Shown here in pieces: positions 1-7,851 of a DNA stretch of 64,000 nucleotides; positions within the stretch are counted from its first letter, which is position 1, and every line of letters begins with the position of its first letter. This DNA is from Acetobacter oryzoeni (GTDB lineage: Bacteria > Pseudomonadota > Alphaproteobacteria > Acetobacterales > Acetobacteraceae): assembly GCF_004014775.2 (NCBI RefSeq), contig NZ_CP042808.1:1640001-1704000 (forward strand), written 5' to 3'. Position numbers and translations under genes: made by a program. The notes under the pieces are model-generated. The model saw only the letters and a program-made list of their open reading frames with translations, was not told the origin of the DNA and did no database searches.

Positions 1-1
1 C

Positions 2-274
2 GAATTTCTGGTAAAGCCGCGCGCTTGTATGTTTTTGAATGCGCACAATGTTGAGTGGGAGGGTGATGAAAATTACCGCTTCTGGTCTTTGGGGCCTGTG
101 CTGAATACTATTGACAGTCTAGGAGAAGACATTGAACAAGCCTTTTCGTCGCACAATGCTTTCGTAAATCTGCAAAAAGATTATATACGCGACACGTTCG
201 ACCTTGTTGGGAACGAACCGACTGCGCCGGTAGGGGCCGACGCAATTGTTGATTTTCTTCGAATGGCCAGCTGA
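2..274 (+). CDS. C-terminal fragment of a transferase-like protein (cut by the window edge)
   Basis: The reading frame is already open at base 2 and runs to a TGA at 272-274, so only about the last 90 residues of a longer protein are visible. The visible part (a KPRACMFLNAH stretch, then a GPV segment and a C-terminal helix) loosely resembles the tail of CDP-glycerol glycerophosphotransferase or GT-B type proteins, but this is a weak resemblance. The stop overlaps the ATG of the acyl-AMP ligase gene by one base, so the two are probably translated together and this protein likely belongs to the sphingolipid locus, perhaps in head-group transfer. An internal ATG at 29 is not a credible start because homologous-looking sequence continues upstream of it. 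Confidence 0.5.
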   Translation, partial: EFLVKPRACMFLNAHNVEWEGDENYRFWSLGPVLNTIDSLGEDIEQAFSSHNAFVNLQKDYIRDTFDLVGNEPTAPVGADAIVDFLRMAS

Positions 275-2040
275 TGAATAGTATGAACCCTGCTTCTGCA
301 ATCTCTTTAGATGAAACCCTCCAACCGGTTTCTACCGCATCTGGCCAGCCGCGCCGATACGGAGATTTTGCAACATTTCCTGAAGCGTTGGACTACGCCG
401 CTCAAGGCGAAGCCGGGTTTAATATTTATTCCGGCAAAGGCGTACTTCTAGAAGCCCTTCCCTATAAAGTATTGCGTCAGCAGGCTGTTGAAACAGCTTT
501 GCGCCTTTTGGGTATGGGCCTACAGCCGGGGGATCGTGTTGCTATTGTTGCAGAAAGCGATGGTGATTTCGCACGTATCTTCTTTGGCTGTCAGTATGCT
601 GGTTTGGTTGCGGCCCCTCTTCCCCTCCCCGTCGCTTTTGGTGGTAAAGAAGCCTACCTAAAAACTCTTCGGGGCATGATCACCAGCGCACAGGCCAGCG
701 CCGTGATTATTCCGCAGATTATCGAAGGCTGGACAGACGAAATTGTAACAGGCTTAGGGCTTGTATTTGCTGGGCCGCCAGCTGAACTGATGGCACGTCC
801 TGTGCCAGATATGCCTTTGCCTGACATTCAGCCAGAGAACCTTTCGTATCTTCAGTTTTCTTCCGGCAGTACACGCTTTCCCATGGGGGTTTGCGTAAGC
901 CACCGTTCCGGCATGGCGAATGTTTCTTCCATTGCGCGCAATGGTTTGCAGGTTAAGGAAACGGGAGACCGCTGCGTTTCTTGGCTTCCCCTCTATCATG
1001 ATATGGGCTTGGTTGGCTTCTTCCTGACCCCCATGACATGCCAGCTGAGTGTGGACTTACTGCCAACGCGTGAATTCGCACGGCGGCCGCATGTGTGGCT
1101 GGATCTGATCAGCCGCAACCGAGGCACTATCGCTTACAGCCCTTCCTTTGGATATGAACTTTGCGCACGGCGGCCCGCATCTGAAGGGCTGGATCTTTCC
1201 TGCTGGCGAGTGGCTGGCATTGGTGGCGATATGATCCGCGCACATATTCTGGATGAGTTTGCTGCACGTTTTGCTCCTGTTGGGTTTAGCCCCAAAGCAT
1301 TTGTAGCAAGCTATGGTATGGCAGAAGCCACGCTTGCCATCAGTTTTGCACCGCTTGATACTGGCATAGAAACAGATACTGTTGATCTTCCTGCACTGGA
1401 AAGCACCGGTATTGCACGCCCTCCAGCCAATGCAGATACACCAAGCCGTACTTTTGTAATTTGCGGCAAAGTTCTACCGGGGCATGAACTGGAAGTTCGG
1501 AACAGTTATGACCGGGTGCTAAGCGACCGAGAAGTTGGCACTATTTATGTGCGTGGCCCCAGCCTGATGAGCGGGTACTTCCGCATGCCAGAAGAAAGCA
1601 GCAAAACACTGGATGCTGACAACTGGCTAGATACGGGCGACCTTGGCTACATGCTGGATGGACAGATAGTTGTCACTGGCCGTGCCAAAGACCTGATTAT
1701 TATTAATGGCCGCAATATCTGGCCGCAGGATCTGGAATGGTCTGCTGAAACGCATATCCCTGTCCTGCGTAGCCGAGACGTCGCCGTTTTCTCGTTGGAA
1801 AAAGGTGACCATGAGGAAATTGTGGCCCTTATTCAGTGCCGCGCTTCCGCTACAGATACGCGTGAGAAGCTGAAAGCCGAAGCAACCAGTTTGTTCCGCC
1901 GCCTTCATGGCGTGGAAGTTTCTGTTGTATTGGTGCCACCGCACGCGCTGCCGCAGACATCTTCAGGTAAACTTACACGCGCCAAAGCCCGCACCATGTA
2001 TCTGAGCGGTGCGTTTGAGCAGCAGTCTGAAGTCGCCTGA
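274..2040 (+). CDS. Fatty acyl-AMP ligase / acyl-ACP synthetase of the sphingolipid locus (AasR-like)
   Basis: A 588-residue member of the adenylate-forming (ANL) superfamily. It should activate a fatty acid with ATP and pass the acyl group to a carrier protein. Visible features are the serine/threonine-rich nucleotide loop SSGSTRFPMGV near residue 195, the TGDLGY aspartate motif near 452, and the RAKDLIIINGRNIWPQDLE hinge typical of fatty acyl-AMP ligases rather than acyl-CoA ligases. The C-terminal lysine motif SSGKLTRAK is present, so the enzyme looks intact. The acyl carrier protein and serine palmitoyltransferase follow directly. In Caulobacter the equivalent trio loads a dedicated ACP for sphingoid-base synthesis; the same role is inferred here. 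Confidence 0.85.
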   Translation: MNSMNPASAISLDETLQPVSTASGQPRRYGDFATFPEALDYAAQGEAGFNIYSGKGVLLEALPYKVLRQQAVETALRLLGMGLQPGDRVAIVAESDGDFARIFFGCQYAGLVAAPLPLPVAFGGKEAYLKTLRGMITSAQASAVIIPQIIEGWTDEIVTGLGLVFAGPPAELMARPVPDMPLPDIQPENLSYLQFSSGSTRFPMGVCVSHRSGMANVSSIARNGLQVKETGDRCVSWLPLYHDMGLVGFFLTPMTCQLSVDLLPTREFARRPHVWLDLISRNRGTIAYSPSFGYELCARRPASEGLDLSCWRVAGIGGDMIRAHILDEFAARFAPVGFSPKAFVASYGMAEATLAISFAPLDTGIETDTVDLPALESTGIARPPANADTPSRTFVICGKVLPGHELEVRNSYDRVLSDREVGTIYVRGPSLMSGYFRMPEESSKTLDADNWLDTGDLGYMLDGQIVVTGRAKDLIIINGRNIWPQDLEWSAETHIPVLRSRDVAVFSLEKGDHEEIVALIQCRASATDTREKLKAEATSLFRRLHGVEVSVVLVPPHALPQTSSGKLTRAKARTMYLSGAFEQQSEVA

Positions 2041-2076
2041 CCGGCCTACGGGATTTTATCGCCCCTTTATGAGGAG

Positions 2077-2101
2077 AAAGGCTGGTCAAACTGGCCTTTT
2101 T
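2077..2101 (+). terminator. Possible weak rho-independent terminator between the acyl-AMP ligase and ACP genes
   Basis: AAAGGC and GCCTTT arms of six pairs flank an 11-base loop, and the right arm runs into five Ts. The stem is short. It sits in the 132-base gap between the ligase and the ACP gene, where it could lower or separate transcription of the downstream acp-spt pair. Confidence 0.4.
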
Positions 2102-2172
2102 CACCCATAAGGCGGCACTGCGGGCACAAGCTCGGCATAAAACAAACGCCCTTAAGGGATGAAGGATCCGAC

Positions 2173-2424
2173 ATGAGCGAAACCGTTGAAAGCGTTTCCG
2201 CGCTGATCATTCAAAAGCTCCTCGCTAACCCGAAGGTTCCGCGTGACATTGATGGTAACTGCAAGATCATGGAAGATCTTGCGTTTGATTCTTTGGCCGT
2301 CATGAACTTCGTGATGGAAGTTGAAGACAGCTTGGATGTTTCCATCCCGCTCGACAAACTGGCCGATATCCGGACGATTAATGACCTTGCTGCATGCATT
2401 GTCGCTCTGAAAAACAAAGGGTGA
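2173..2424 (+). CDS. Acyl carrier protein dedicated to sphingolipid synthesis (AcpR-like)
   Basis: An 83-residue acyl carrier protein. The phosphopantetheine attachment serine is Ser40 in the motif FDSLAVMNF, followed by the acidic helix EVEDSLDV that contacts partner enzymes. Length and fold pattern fit a free-standing ACP. Its place between an acyl-AMP ligase and serine palmitoyltransferase, away from fatty acid synthase genes, indicates a specialised ACP that presents the long acyl chain to SPT. A purine-rich AAGGA lies before the ATG. The next gene starts six bases after the stop. Confidence 0.9.
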   Translation: MSETVESVSALIIQKLLANPKVPRDIDGNCKIMEDLAFDSLAVMNFVMEVEDSLDVSIPLDKLADIRTINDLAACIVALKNKG

Positions 2425-2430
2425 GCGTGG

Positions 2431-3645
2431 ATGACATCACTATTTTCCAAATTTGAAGGTACGGCAGGCGCGCTGGGTTCTGTAGTCGCCGTTGGTGGCC
2501 GCAACCCTTTTGCTGTTGTTATTGAAAAGCCTGTATCTTCAACTGTTGGAATTATTGAAGGTCGGGAAACGCTCCTTTTTGGCACCAATAATTATTTGGG
2601 CCTTAGCCAATCCAAAAATGCTATTCGCGCAGCACAGGAAGCAGCTGCTGCGTGTGGCGTCGGCACTACGGGCTCGCGCATTGCAAATGGCACGCAGTCC
2701 CTCCATCGCCAGCTTGAAAAAGATATTGCCGCATTTTTTGGCCGCCGTGATGCCATGGTATTTTCTACCGGTTATCAGGCCAACTTGGGCATCATCTCCA
2801 CGTTGGCTGGCAAAGGCGATCATCTGTTTTTAGACGCAGATAGCCATGCCAGTATTTACGACGGTAGCCGCCTGAGTGCCGCTGAAGTTATCCGCTTCCG
2901 CCACAATGACCCGGATAACCTGTATAAACGCCTCAAACGCATGGATGGCACACCTGGTGCCAAACTGATTGTGGTTGAAGGTATTTATTCCATGACGGGC
3001 AATGTGGCCCCGATTGCAGAATTTGTAGCTGTTAAAAAAGAAACTGGCGCATATCTCCTTGTAGATGAAGCCCACTCTTTTGGGGTGCTGGGTGAAAACG
3101 GACGCGGCGCAGCTGAAGCCGATGGTGTGGAAGCTGATGTGGACTTTATCGTCGGCACATTTTCAAAAAGCCTCGGCACTGTTGGTGGCTACTGCGTATC
3201 CGATCATCCTGAACTGGAATTCGTGCGTCTGAACTGCCGTCCTTACATGTTTACGGCATCCCTTCCGCCAGAAGTTATTGCAGCAACAACGGCAGCCTTG
3301 AGCGATATGCAGGCTCATCCAGAACTGCGCAAACAGCTTATGGCCAATGCCCAGCAACTTCATGCTGGATTTGTAGATATCGGGCTGAATGCCAGCAAAC
3401 AGGCCACCCCTGTTATTGCTGTTACGCTGGAAACAGCTGAAGAAGCTATTCCCATGTGGAACAGACTGCTGGAGCTTGGGGTTTACGTAAACCTCAGCCT
3501 TCCTCCGGCAACGCCAGATTCTCGGCCTTTGCTGCGTTGTTCTGTAATGGCCACCCATACGCCAGAGCAAATTGCTCAGGCCATTGCCATATTCCGCCAA
3601 GCTGCCGCAGAAGTGGGTGTATCACCCGCACCTACCGCCGCGTAA
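2431..3645 (+). CDS. spt: Serine palmitoyltransferase (first step of sphingolipid synthesis)
   Basis: A 404-residue PLP enzyme of the alpha-oxoamine synthase family. It condenses L-serine with an activated long acyl chain to give 3-ketosphinganine. The PLP lysine is Lys246 in GTFSKSLGTVGG; the cofactor-contacting aspartate and histidine are in VDEAHSFG near 211-218; the glycine-rich GTTGSRIANG region near 78-87 is also intact. The related KBL, BioF and HemA enzymes are less likely because an ACP and acyl-AMP ligase lie immediately upstream, the arrangement known for bacterial SPT. Soluble and cytoplasmic. The gene ends five bases from the end of the converging minus-strand gene, with no terminator between. 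Confidence 0.88.
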   Translation: MTSLFSKFEGTAGALGSVVAVGGRNPFAVVIEKPVSSTVGIIEGRETLLFGTNNYLGLSQSKNAIRAAQEAAAACGVGTTGSRIANGTQSLHRQLEKDIAAFFGRRDAMVFSTGYQANLGIISTLAGKGDHLFLDADSHASIYDGSRLSAAEVIRFRHNDPDNLYKRLKRMDGTPGAKLIVVEGIYSMTGNVAPIAEFVAVKKETGAYLLVDEAHSFGVLGENGRGAAEADGVEADVDFIVGTFSKSLGTVGGYCVSDHPELEFVRLNCRPYMFTASLPPEVIAATTAALSDMQAHPELRKQLMANAQQLHAGFVDIGLNASKQATPVIAVTLETAEEAIPMWNRLLELGVYVNLSLPPATPDSRPLLRCSVMATHTPEQIAQAIAIFRQAAAEVGVSPAPTAA

Positions 3646-3650
3646 AATCC

Positions 3651-4619
3651 TTATTTGCGTTTAAACGCCCCTTGTTGCCATAACCGCCAAACAATTGGTG
3701 GCGCTGCCAGCAAGGGGTGTTTTTCTGCAAATGGAGAAAGCGGCACGTCTATTCCGCTATGGCGCTGGACTTTCCAAGCCGCGTAACGTGCCCCACCCGT
3801 AAACGTATAAGCGGCCTTGAGAAGGCGCAAAATATTTAAAGGTCGACCGCAAGACGCACGTAATGCCCATTTATGGATGGCATGTTGCTTTTGTTCCTGC
3901 GGGATTTGCGGCGTTACAATCTGATCCTGAGATGTGTACGGAATGCCTAGCATTTGCCAACACGGCAACAAAAGCTGCGCATAACGCTGGGTATAAGCAT
4001 CTACAATACTTTGCCCACGGCCTGCTTTTTCAACGCGCAATTCAACCCGATAGGTATTGCGATACAAAGCATTCCAATAATCCAGAACGGTGCCTGAATC
4101 TGGGCCAAGTTGAGCTGCCCACCATGCGGCGGCCAATACAGCCCGCATAACACAAGCATGCAATGCCCCTTGGGCCGTACTATCCCGCCACCATACCAAC
4201 CGAACAGGTTGAGAAAAGCGCGCCCATACCGTGGTATCCAACGTTTGTGGGCGCGTTAGGGCACGAAACTGCGCAAGAGACAAAATGGCAACTTTGGCCC
4301 GTAGAAGATGCTCCCCTACCCTATATTCATGATATTCTACATTAGGGGGTAAAAGAGCATTTGCCAGACAGGAAAGCCTCGTTCTGGGCCAGTCTGCCTG
4401 TTTGTCTACGATAATATAAAAATCCAGCAGGGTATCATCTTGAATCCCGCCCCGCAGGCCAGATCCATAAAACAGAACCCCCAAGGGTTGTGCATTTCCT
4501 AAAAGATTACGCACAAATTCCGTCACCAAAGGGGATACCGGTGTATGCAGTTCTTGCTCTGTAAGGGCAAAAATTTCTTTCTGCCCCGGCCGAATACCCT
4601 TCATGAACTGCTTTTCCAC
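3651..4619 (-). CDS. Tam41-like nucleotidyltransferase, possible lipid-phosphate cytidylyltransferase
   Basis: A 322-residue protein that resembles the Tam41/Mmp37 family, which makes CDP-diacylglycerol from phosphatidic acid and CTP. The nucleotidyltransferase core is visible as FYGSGLRGG near residue 50 followed by the acidic strand LLDFYIIVD. After it come a WPRTRL segment and a PVRLVWW segment that match the order of features in Tam41. The match is by eye and moderate. The start lies nine bases after the stop of the lipid kinase, so both are one minus-strand operon. If the kinase makes ceramide 1-phosphate, this protein could activate it with CTP; this is inference. An alternative is an unrelated nucleotidyltransferase-fold protein. 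Confidence 0.55.
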   Translation of the reverse strand: MEKQFMKGIRPGQKEIFALTEQELHTPVSPLVTEFVRNLLGNAQPLGVLFYGSGLRGGIQDDTLLDFYIIVDKQADWPRTRLSCLANALLPPNVEYHEYRVGEHLLRAKVAILSLAQFRALTRPQTLDTTVWARFSQPVRLVWWRDSTAQGALHACVMRAVLAAAWWAAQLGPDSGTVLDYWNALYRNTYRVELRVEKAGRGQSIVDAYTQRYAQLLLPCWQMLGIPYTSQDQIVTPQIPQEQKQHAIHKWALRASCGRPLNILRLLKAAYTFTGGARYAAWKVQRHSGIDVPLSPFAEKHPLLAAPPIVWRLWQQGAFKRK

Positions 4620-4628
4620 CAGAACGTT

Positions 4629-5609
4629 TTAAACATGCACAAAAGAAACCACGGAGCCCGCAGAAATGGTCAGGCTGCCATCTTGCCCCGGGGGCAGAAC
4701 TTCACCATCCAGAATAAAAGATTGGTCCGTACGCAGCACCAATTCTGTTGCCGAGCCGCTATGATAGGCTGCATCCTGCCGTAGCCATTGCGGTGCTTTT
4801 CCGCGCAACAAATTCCAGACTGCACGCCCTAAATGCGGAGGAAAAGCAGCAACATCCAGATAACTAATCCCTCGGTCTGCTTCTTTCAGATTTTGCCAAA
4901 ATGGCCAGATACCGTGGGGCAACCGATGCAAAGCTGTGCATAAAAACAGAAAATGATTCTGTTCGGGCAATATTTCACCATCACGCTCCACCGTAACTTT
5001 TGTGCCTTCCAGCCATCCTCGCCTATGTTTGGGGCTTAGTAACTGCCACGCTGTTACAAATAATGTCGCCATAACAGCGGCATCATGCGAGTAATTTTTC
5101 AGGATTTTGGGGTCATGTGCAATTTCAATCCCGCGCCCAAAAGCACCTAAGCCACCAAAAAATCCTAGAGATGCCTCTTTTTTCTGCCCATCCCGCGTGA
5201 CCACCAAAGGCTGCCTGCGCCGCACATCGGAAAGAAGGCGCCCGGATGCAAGACGAGCTTGCAAAATCTGTAATGCCTCAACCCCACGCTTACCAAATCC
5301 AACATCTGTGGCAATCAGGTTAGTATTGCCAGAGGGCAACACAACAATGCTGGGCCACTGCTCTGGCGGGCAAGAAGAAGTATAAAGTGCGCTCAGAACG
5401 TTCCCAACTGTGCCATCTCCCCCATCTACAACCAGACAGCTTATTTTTTGCTGTAAAAGGGCATAAACCTGCTGCCGTAATGCAGCATGCGTTCTAGGGG
5501 AACAAAACAAGGGCCCCAACATTTTGCCCGCAAGTTCCAGATACCTGGGATCTGCCTTCAAATTCCGACGGCTACGAGGATTGTAAATCAGGGCAAAACG
5601 ATCGGACAT
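4629..5609 (-). CDS. Diacylglycerol kinase-family lipid kinase, probable ceramide or sphingoid kinase
   Basis: A 326-residue protein of the DGK catalytic (LCB5/YegS) family, which phosphorylates a lipid hydroxyl with ATP. The N-terminal strand FALIYNPRS, the nucleotide-binding loop VDGGDGTVGN near residue 80 and the LPSGNTNLIA segment near 111-121 are all present; a C-terminal beta-sandwich domain with FILDGEV matches the family. Length is normal. Its neighbours, spt and a Tam41-like protein, suggest the substrate is a ceramide or sphingoid base, as for the ceramide kinase CpgB of Caulobacter, although diacylglycerol cannot be excluded. It is divergent from the metallophosphoesterase-lptFG operon, sharing an upstream region of about 130 bases. 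Confidence 0.75.
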   Translation of the reverse strand: MSDRFALIYNPRSRRNLKADPRYLELAGKMLGPLFCSPRTHAALRQQVYALLQQKISCLVVDGGDGTVGNVLSALYTSSCPPEQWPSIVVLPSGNTNLIATDVGFGKRGVEALQILQARLASGRLLSDVRRRQPLVVTRDGQKKEASLGFFGGLGAFGRGIEIAHDPKILKNYSHDAAVMATLFVTAWQLLSPKHRRGWLEGTKVTVERDGEILPEQNHFLFLCTALHRLPHGIWPFWQNLKEADRGISYLDVAAFPPHLGRAVWNLLRGKAPQWLRQDAAYHSGSATELVLRTDQSFILDGEVLPPGQDGSLTISAGSVVSFVHV

Positions 5610-5650
5610 TCAGCACTCTTGCTATAAACAAACAAAAACGCCAGCGCCTT

Positions 5651-5678
5651 TTGCCCCGGCTACGGGCGATGGTATAAA
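5651..5678 (+). promoter_or_regulatory. Candidate sigma-70 promoter for the metallophosphoesterase-lptFG operon
   Basis: A TTGCCC -35 box at 5651-5656 and a TATAAA -10 box at 5673-5678 are separated by 16 bases, placing transcription start near 5685-5687. This favours a translation start downstream of that point for the first gene. Confidence 0.5.
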
Positions 5679-5740
5679 GGCTGTTATGGCTCTTGTCACA
5701 TGCCGTGGGGCCATACCCCGTCATCGGAGATGTGTTTTTC

Positions 5741-6655
5741 TTGTCCTGCGTTCATATCGCCCACCTGTCTGACCCACATCTGCCACTTGTCGGCTTGCCT
5801 TCTTTGAAGGAAATCCGCTTCAAGCGCATTCTCAGTTTGTTGTCATGGCAACTGCGGCGCAGGCATTTGCATAAACTACCGGCTTTGCAGGCAGTTATGC
5901 AGGATATCCGCCACTTTCACCCAGATATGGTTGCCCTGACAGGGGATATGACCAATCTGGGATTATTGAAGGAATTTCAAAACACACGGCAGTGGCTTTT
6001 ACAGCAGGATTTACCCCCTACACTGCTTATCCCGGGCAATCATGATGCTCTGATCAAAGAGAACAGTGCTGCCAAACAGGCACTCTGGGCCGAATGGCTA
6101 CATAACGGCACAAAGGCTGCACCGGTGGCCCCTTCACTACTGGTAAAAGATCACATTGCCCTTATTGGGCTAAATACAGCCATCCCCACCCTGCCCTTTC
6201 TGGCATCTGGCAAGGCAGAGCAAACCCAGCTTGTGCTTTTGGCGGATCTGTTGCGCCGCACACGCGCTATGGGTTTATGCCGGATTGTGTTACTTCATCA
6301 CCCTCCGACGCAAGGTATTGTCAGCCGCCGCAAAGGGCTGGATGACTTTCAGGCGTTTCAAGATGTATTGCGTGCAGAAGGTGCTGAACTTGTGCTTTAC
6401 GGGCATTCTCATCGTGCGCAAATCACCCCTATTCCGGGCACAGATATTCTGGCGGTCAGCAGCACCTCCGCTTCTCATATTGCGGATGAACCGGAAAAAA
6501 GTGCGGGGTGGAACGCCATTTCCGTGCACAAACAGCCCGACATCTGGCAAATCACCATTCAGCATCGCAGCTTAATGCCGGATGGAAACTTGCAAGACAG
6601 CCAGATAAGGCGTGTGTGCAGTATGCATCGCCTTTTGCCCGCAACCTCGCTATGA
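5741..6655 (+). CDS. Calcineurin-like metallophosphoesterase
   Basis: A metallophosphoesterase of about 304 residues with the complete two-metal motif set: SDPHLP near the N terminus, TGDMTN, PGNHDAL, HHPP and YGHSHRA near the C terminus. It should hydrolyse a phosphomonoester or phosphodiester in the cytoplasm or at the inner membrane face. The frame is open from TTG 5693, but TTG 5741 is preferred: a GGAGA ribosome site ends ten bases upstream, and the predicted transcription start is at about 5686. GTG 5732 is another option. Its stop overlaps the lptF ATG as ATGA, the first of four such overlaps. The context suggests action on a lipid or nucleotide-lipid intermediate, by analogy with LpxH; the substrate is unknown. 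Confidence 0.75.
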   Translation: MSCVHIAHLSDPHLPLVGLPSLKEIRFKRILSLLSWQLRRRHLHKLPALQAVMQDIRHFHPDMVALTGDMTNLGLLKEFQNTRQWLLQQDLPPTLLIPGNHDALIKENSAAKQALWAEWLHNGTKAAPVAPSLLVKDHIALIGLNTAIPTLPFLASGKAEQTQLVLLADLLRRTRAMGLCRIVLLHHPPTQGIVSRRKGLDDFQAFQDVLRAEGAELVLYGHSHRAQITPIPGTDILAVSSTSASHIADEPEKSAGWNAISVHKQPDIWQITIQHRSLMPDGNLQDSQIRRVCSMHRLLPATSL

Positions 6656-7851
6656 CAGCCCGCATGTTCAATGTGCCTTTTCTGCGCCGGATTGTAGCTT
6701 CGCTTCGCCCCGGCACATTAGACCGCTACCTGATCGCTCAGGTTATGCCGCCTTTTCTGGTGGCGCTGTCTGTTGTGATGATTGCCCTGATACTTGAACG
6801 CCTTTTGGTGCTGTTCAACTTGCTGGCAGCGGGCAACAACCACATTGGCATCTTTATTGGCTTGCTGGCGGCTCTGCTGCCTCACTATCTGGGCTTGGCT
6901 ATTCCCGCAGCGCTCTGCGTGGCGGTGTTTACCGTCATCCGCCGCATGAGCCAGAATGAAGAAATTGATGCCATTAACAGCAGTGGCCTTTCACTGTTGC
7001 GGATCACACGCCCCTATATCCAGTTGGGCGTTGTGTTGGGTATCCTTTCCTTCCTGCTTTATGGCTTTATCCAGCCTCACGCGCGGTATGATTTTCGCTC
7101 AACATTTTATATTGCCAGCCATACGGGCTGGGCACCGCGTTTGCAGCCCCGTATGTTTGCCAGCCCTTCCTCCCAACTCACCATTGTTGCGGACAAGGTC
7201 TCCCAAAGCGGTTCTGATCTGGAAAATGTTTTTATCAGAGATCTATCTGAGCAGCAGGAACGCGATATTACAGCGCGCAATGGGCATATCCGTATCGGTT
7301 CAGATGGAGAAACGGTTCAGATTGATCTGACCAATGGCGTGATTGTTACGGATAAAGGAGATGGCGTGCCCAGTCTGGTCACGTTTGACCATTCAACACG
7401 CTACCTTACGCATGCTTCGCACATCTCTCCTTTTCGCACCCGCGGGGAAGATGAGCGAGAACTCACATCTCCCGAACTGGTTGGCCGCCTCATCCGGCAT
7501 GATCCTTCCATTTCCCGCCCGCATATGCGCTCTGAAGTGCATTTTCGTATGGCACGCAGCCTGACTGTGCCTTTTATTCCGCTTCTGGCGGCTTCTTTGG
7601 CACTTATGCGCAAGCGCCAGCGCAACAATGCCGGTCTGCCTCTAGCCTTTATTATTATGGTTGGGTTTGACCACATCATCCAGTTTGGCCACAGCATGGT
7701 TGCCACCAAAAAGGCATCGCTCCTGCTTATCTGGGGGCCTGCTTTGGTCTTTATTGTCGGCTGCACTTTGCTGCTGCTTTATAAATCAGGAGCATTCCAG
7801 GTCTTAAAAGCCTGGCGTTCCCGCTCATCTGCCCAAAAAGCCCTGCCATGA
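6652..7851 (+). CDS. lptF: LptF-type permease (LPS export family) in the sphingolipid locus
   Basis: A 399-residue YjgP/YjgQ family protein. Three N-terminal membrane segments (about residues 27-50, 57-85 and 97-125) and three near the C terminus bracket a periplasmic beta-jellyroll domain, as in LptF. The family works with LptG and the LptB ATPase to lift lipopolysaccharide from the inner membrane. The frame extends upstream to 6508, but ATG 6652 is chosen because it overlaps the upstream stop as ATGA. The next gene, lptG, begins with another ATGA overlap. In most Alphaproteobacteria lptFG lie next to lptD, surA, pdxA and ksgA; here they sit with sphingolipid genes, so a role in moving a different lipid is possible. 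Confidence 0.85.
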   Translation: MTARMFNVPFLRRIVASLRPGTLDRYLIAQVMPPFLVALSVVMIALILERLLVLFNLLAAGNNHIGIFIGLLAALLPHYLGLAIPAALCVAVFTVIRRMSQNEEIDAINSSGLSLLRITRPYIQLGVVLGILSFLLYGFIQPHARYDFRSTFYIASHTGWAPRLQPRMFASPSSQLTIVADKVSQSGSDLENVFIRDLSEQQERDITARNGHIRIGSDGETVQIDLTNGVIVTDKGDGVPSLVTFDHSTRYLTHASHISPFRTRGEDERELTSPELVGRLIRHDPSISRPHMRSEVHFRMARSLTVPFIPLLAASLALMRKRQRNNAGLPLAFIIMVGFDHIIQFGHSMVATKKASLLLIWGPALVFIVGCTLLLLYKSGAFQVLKAWRSRSSAQKALP

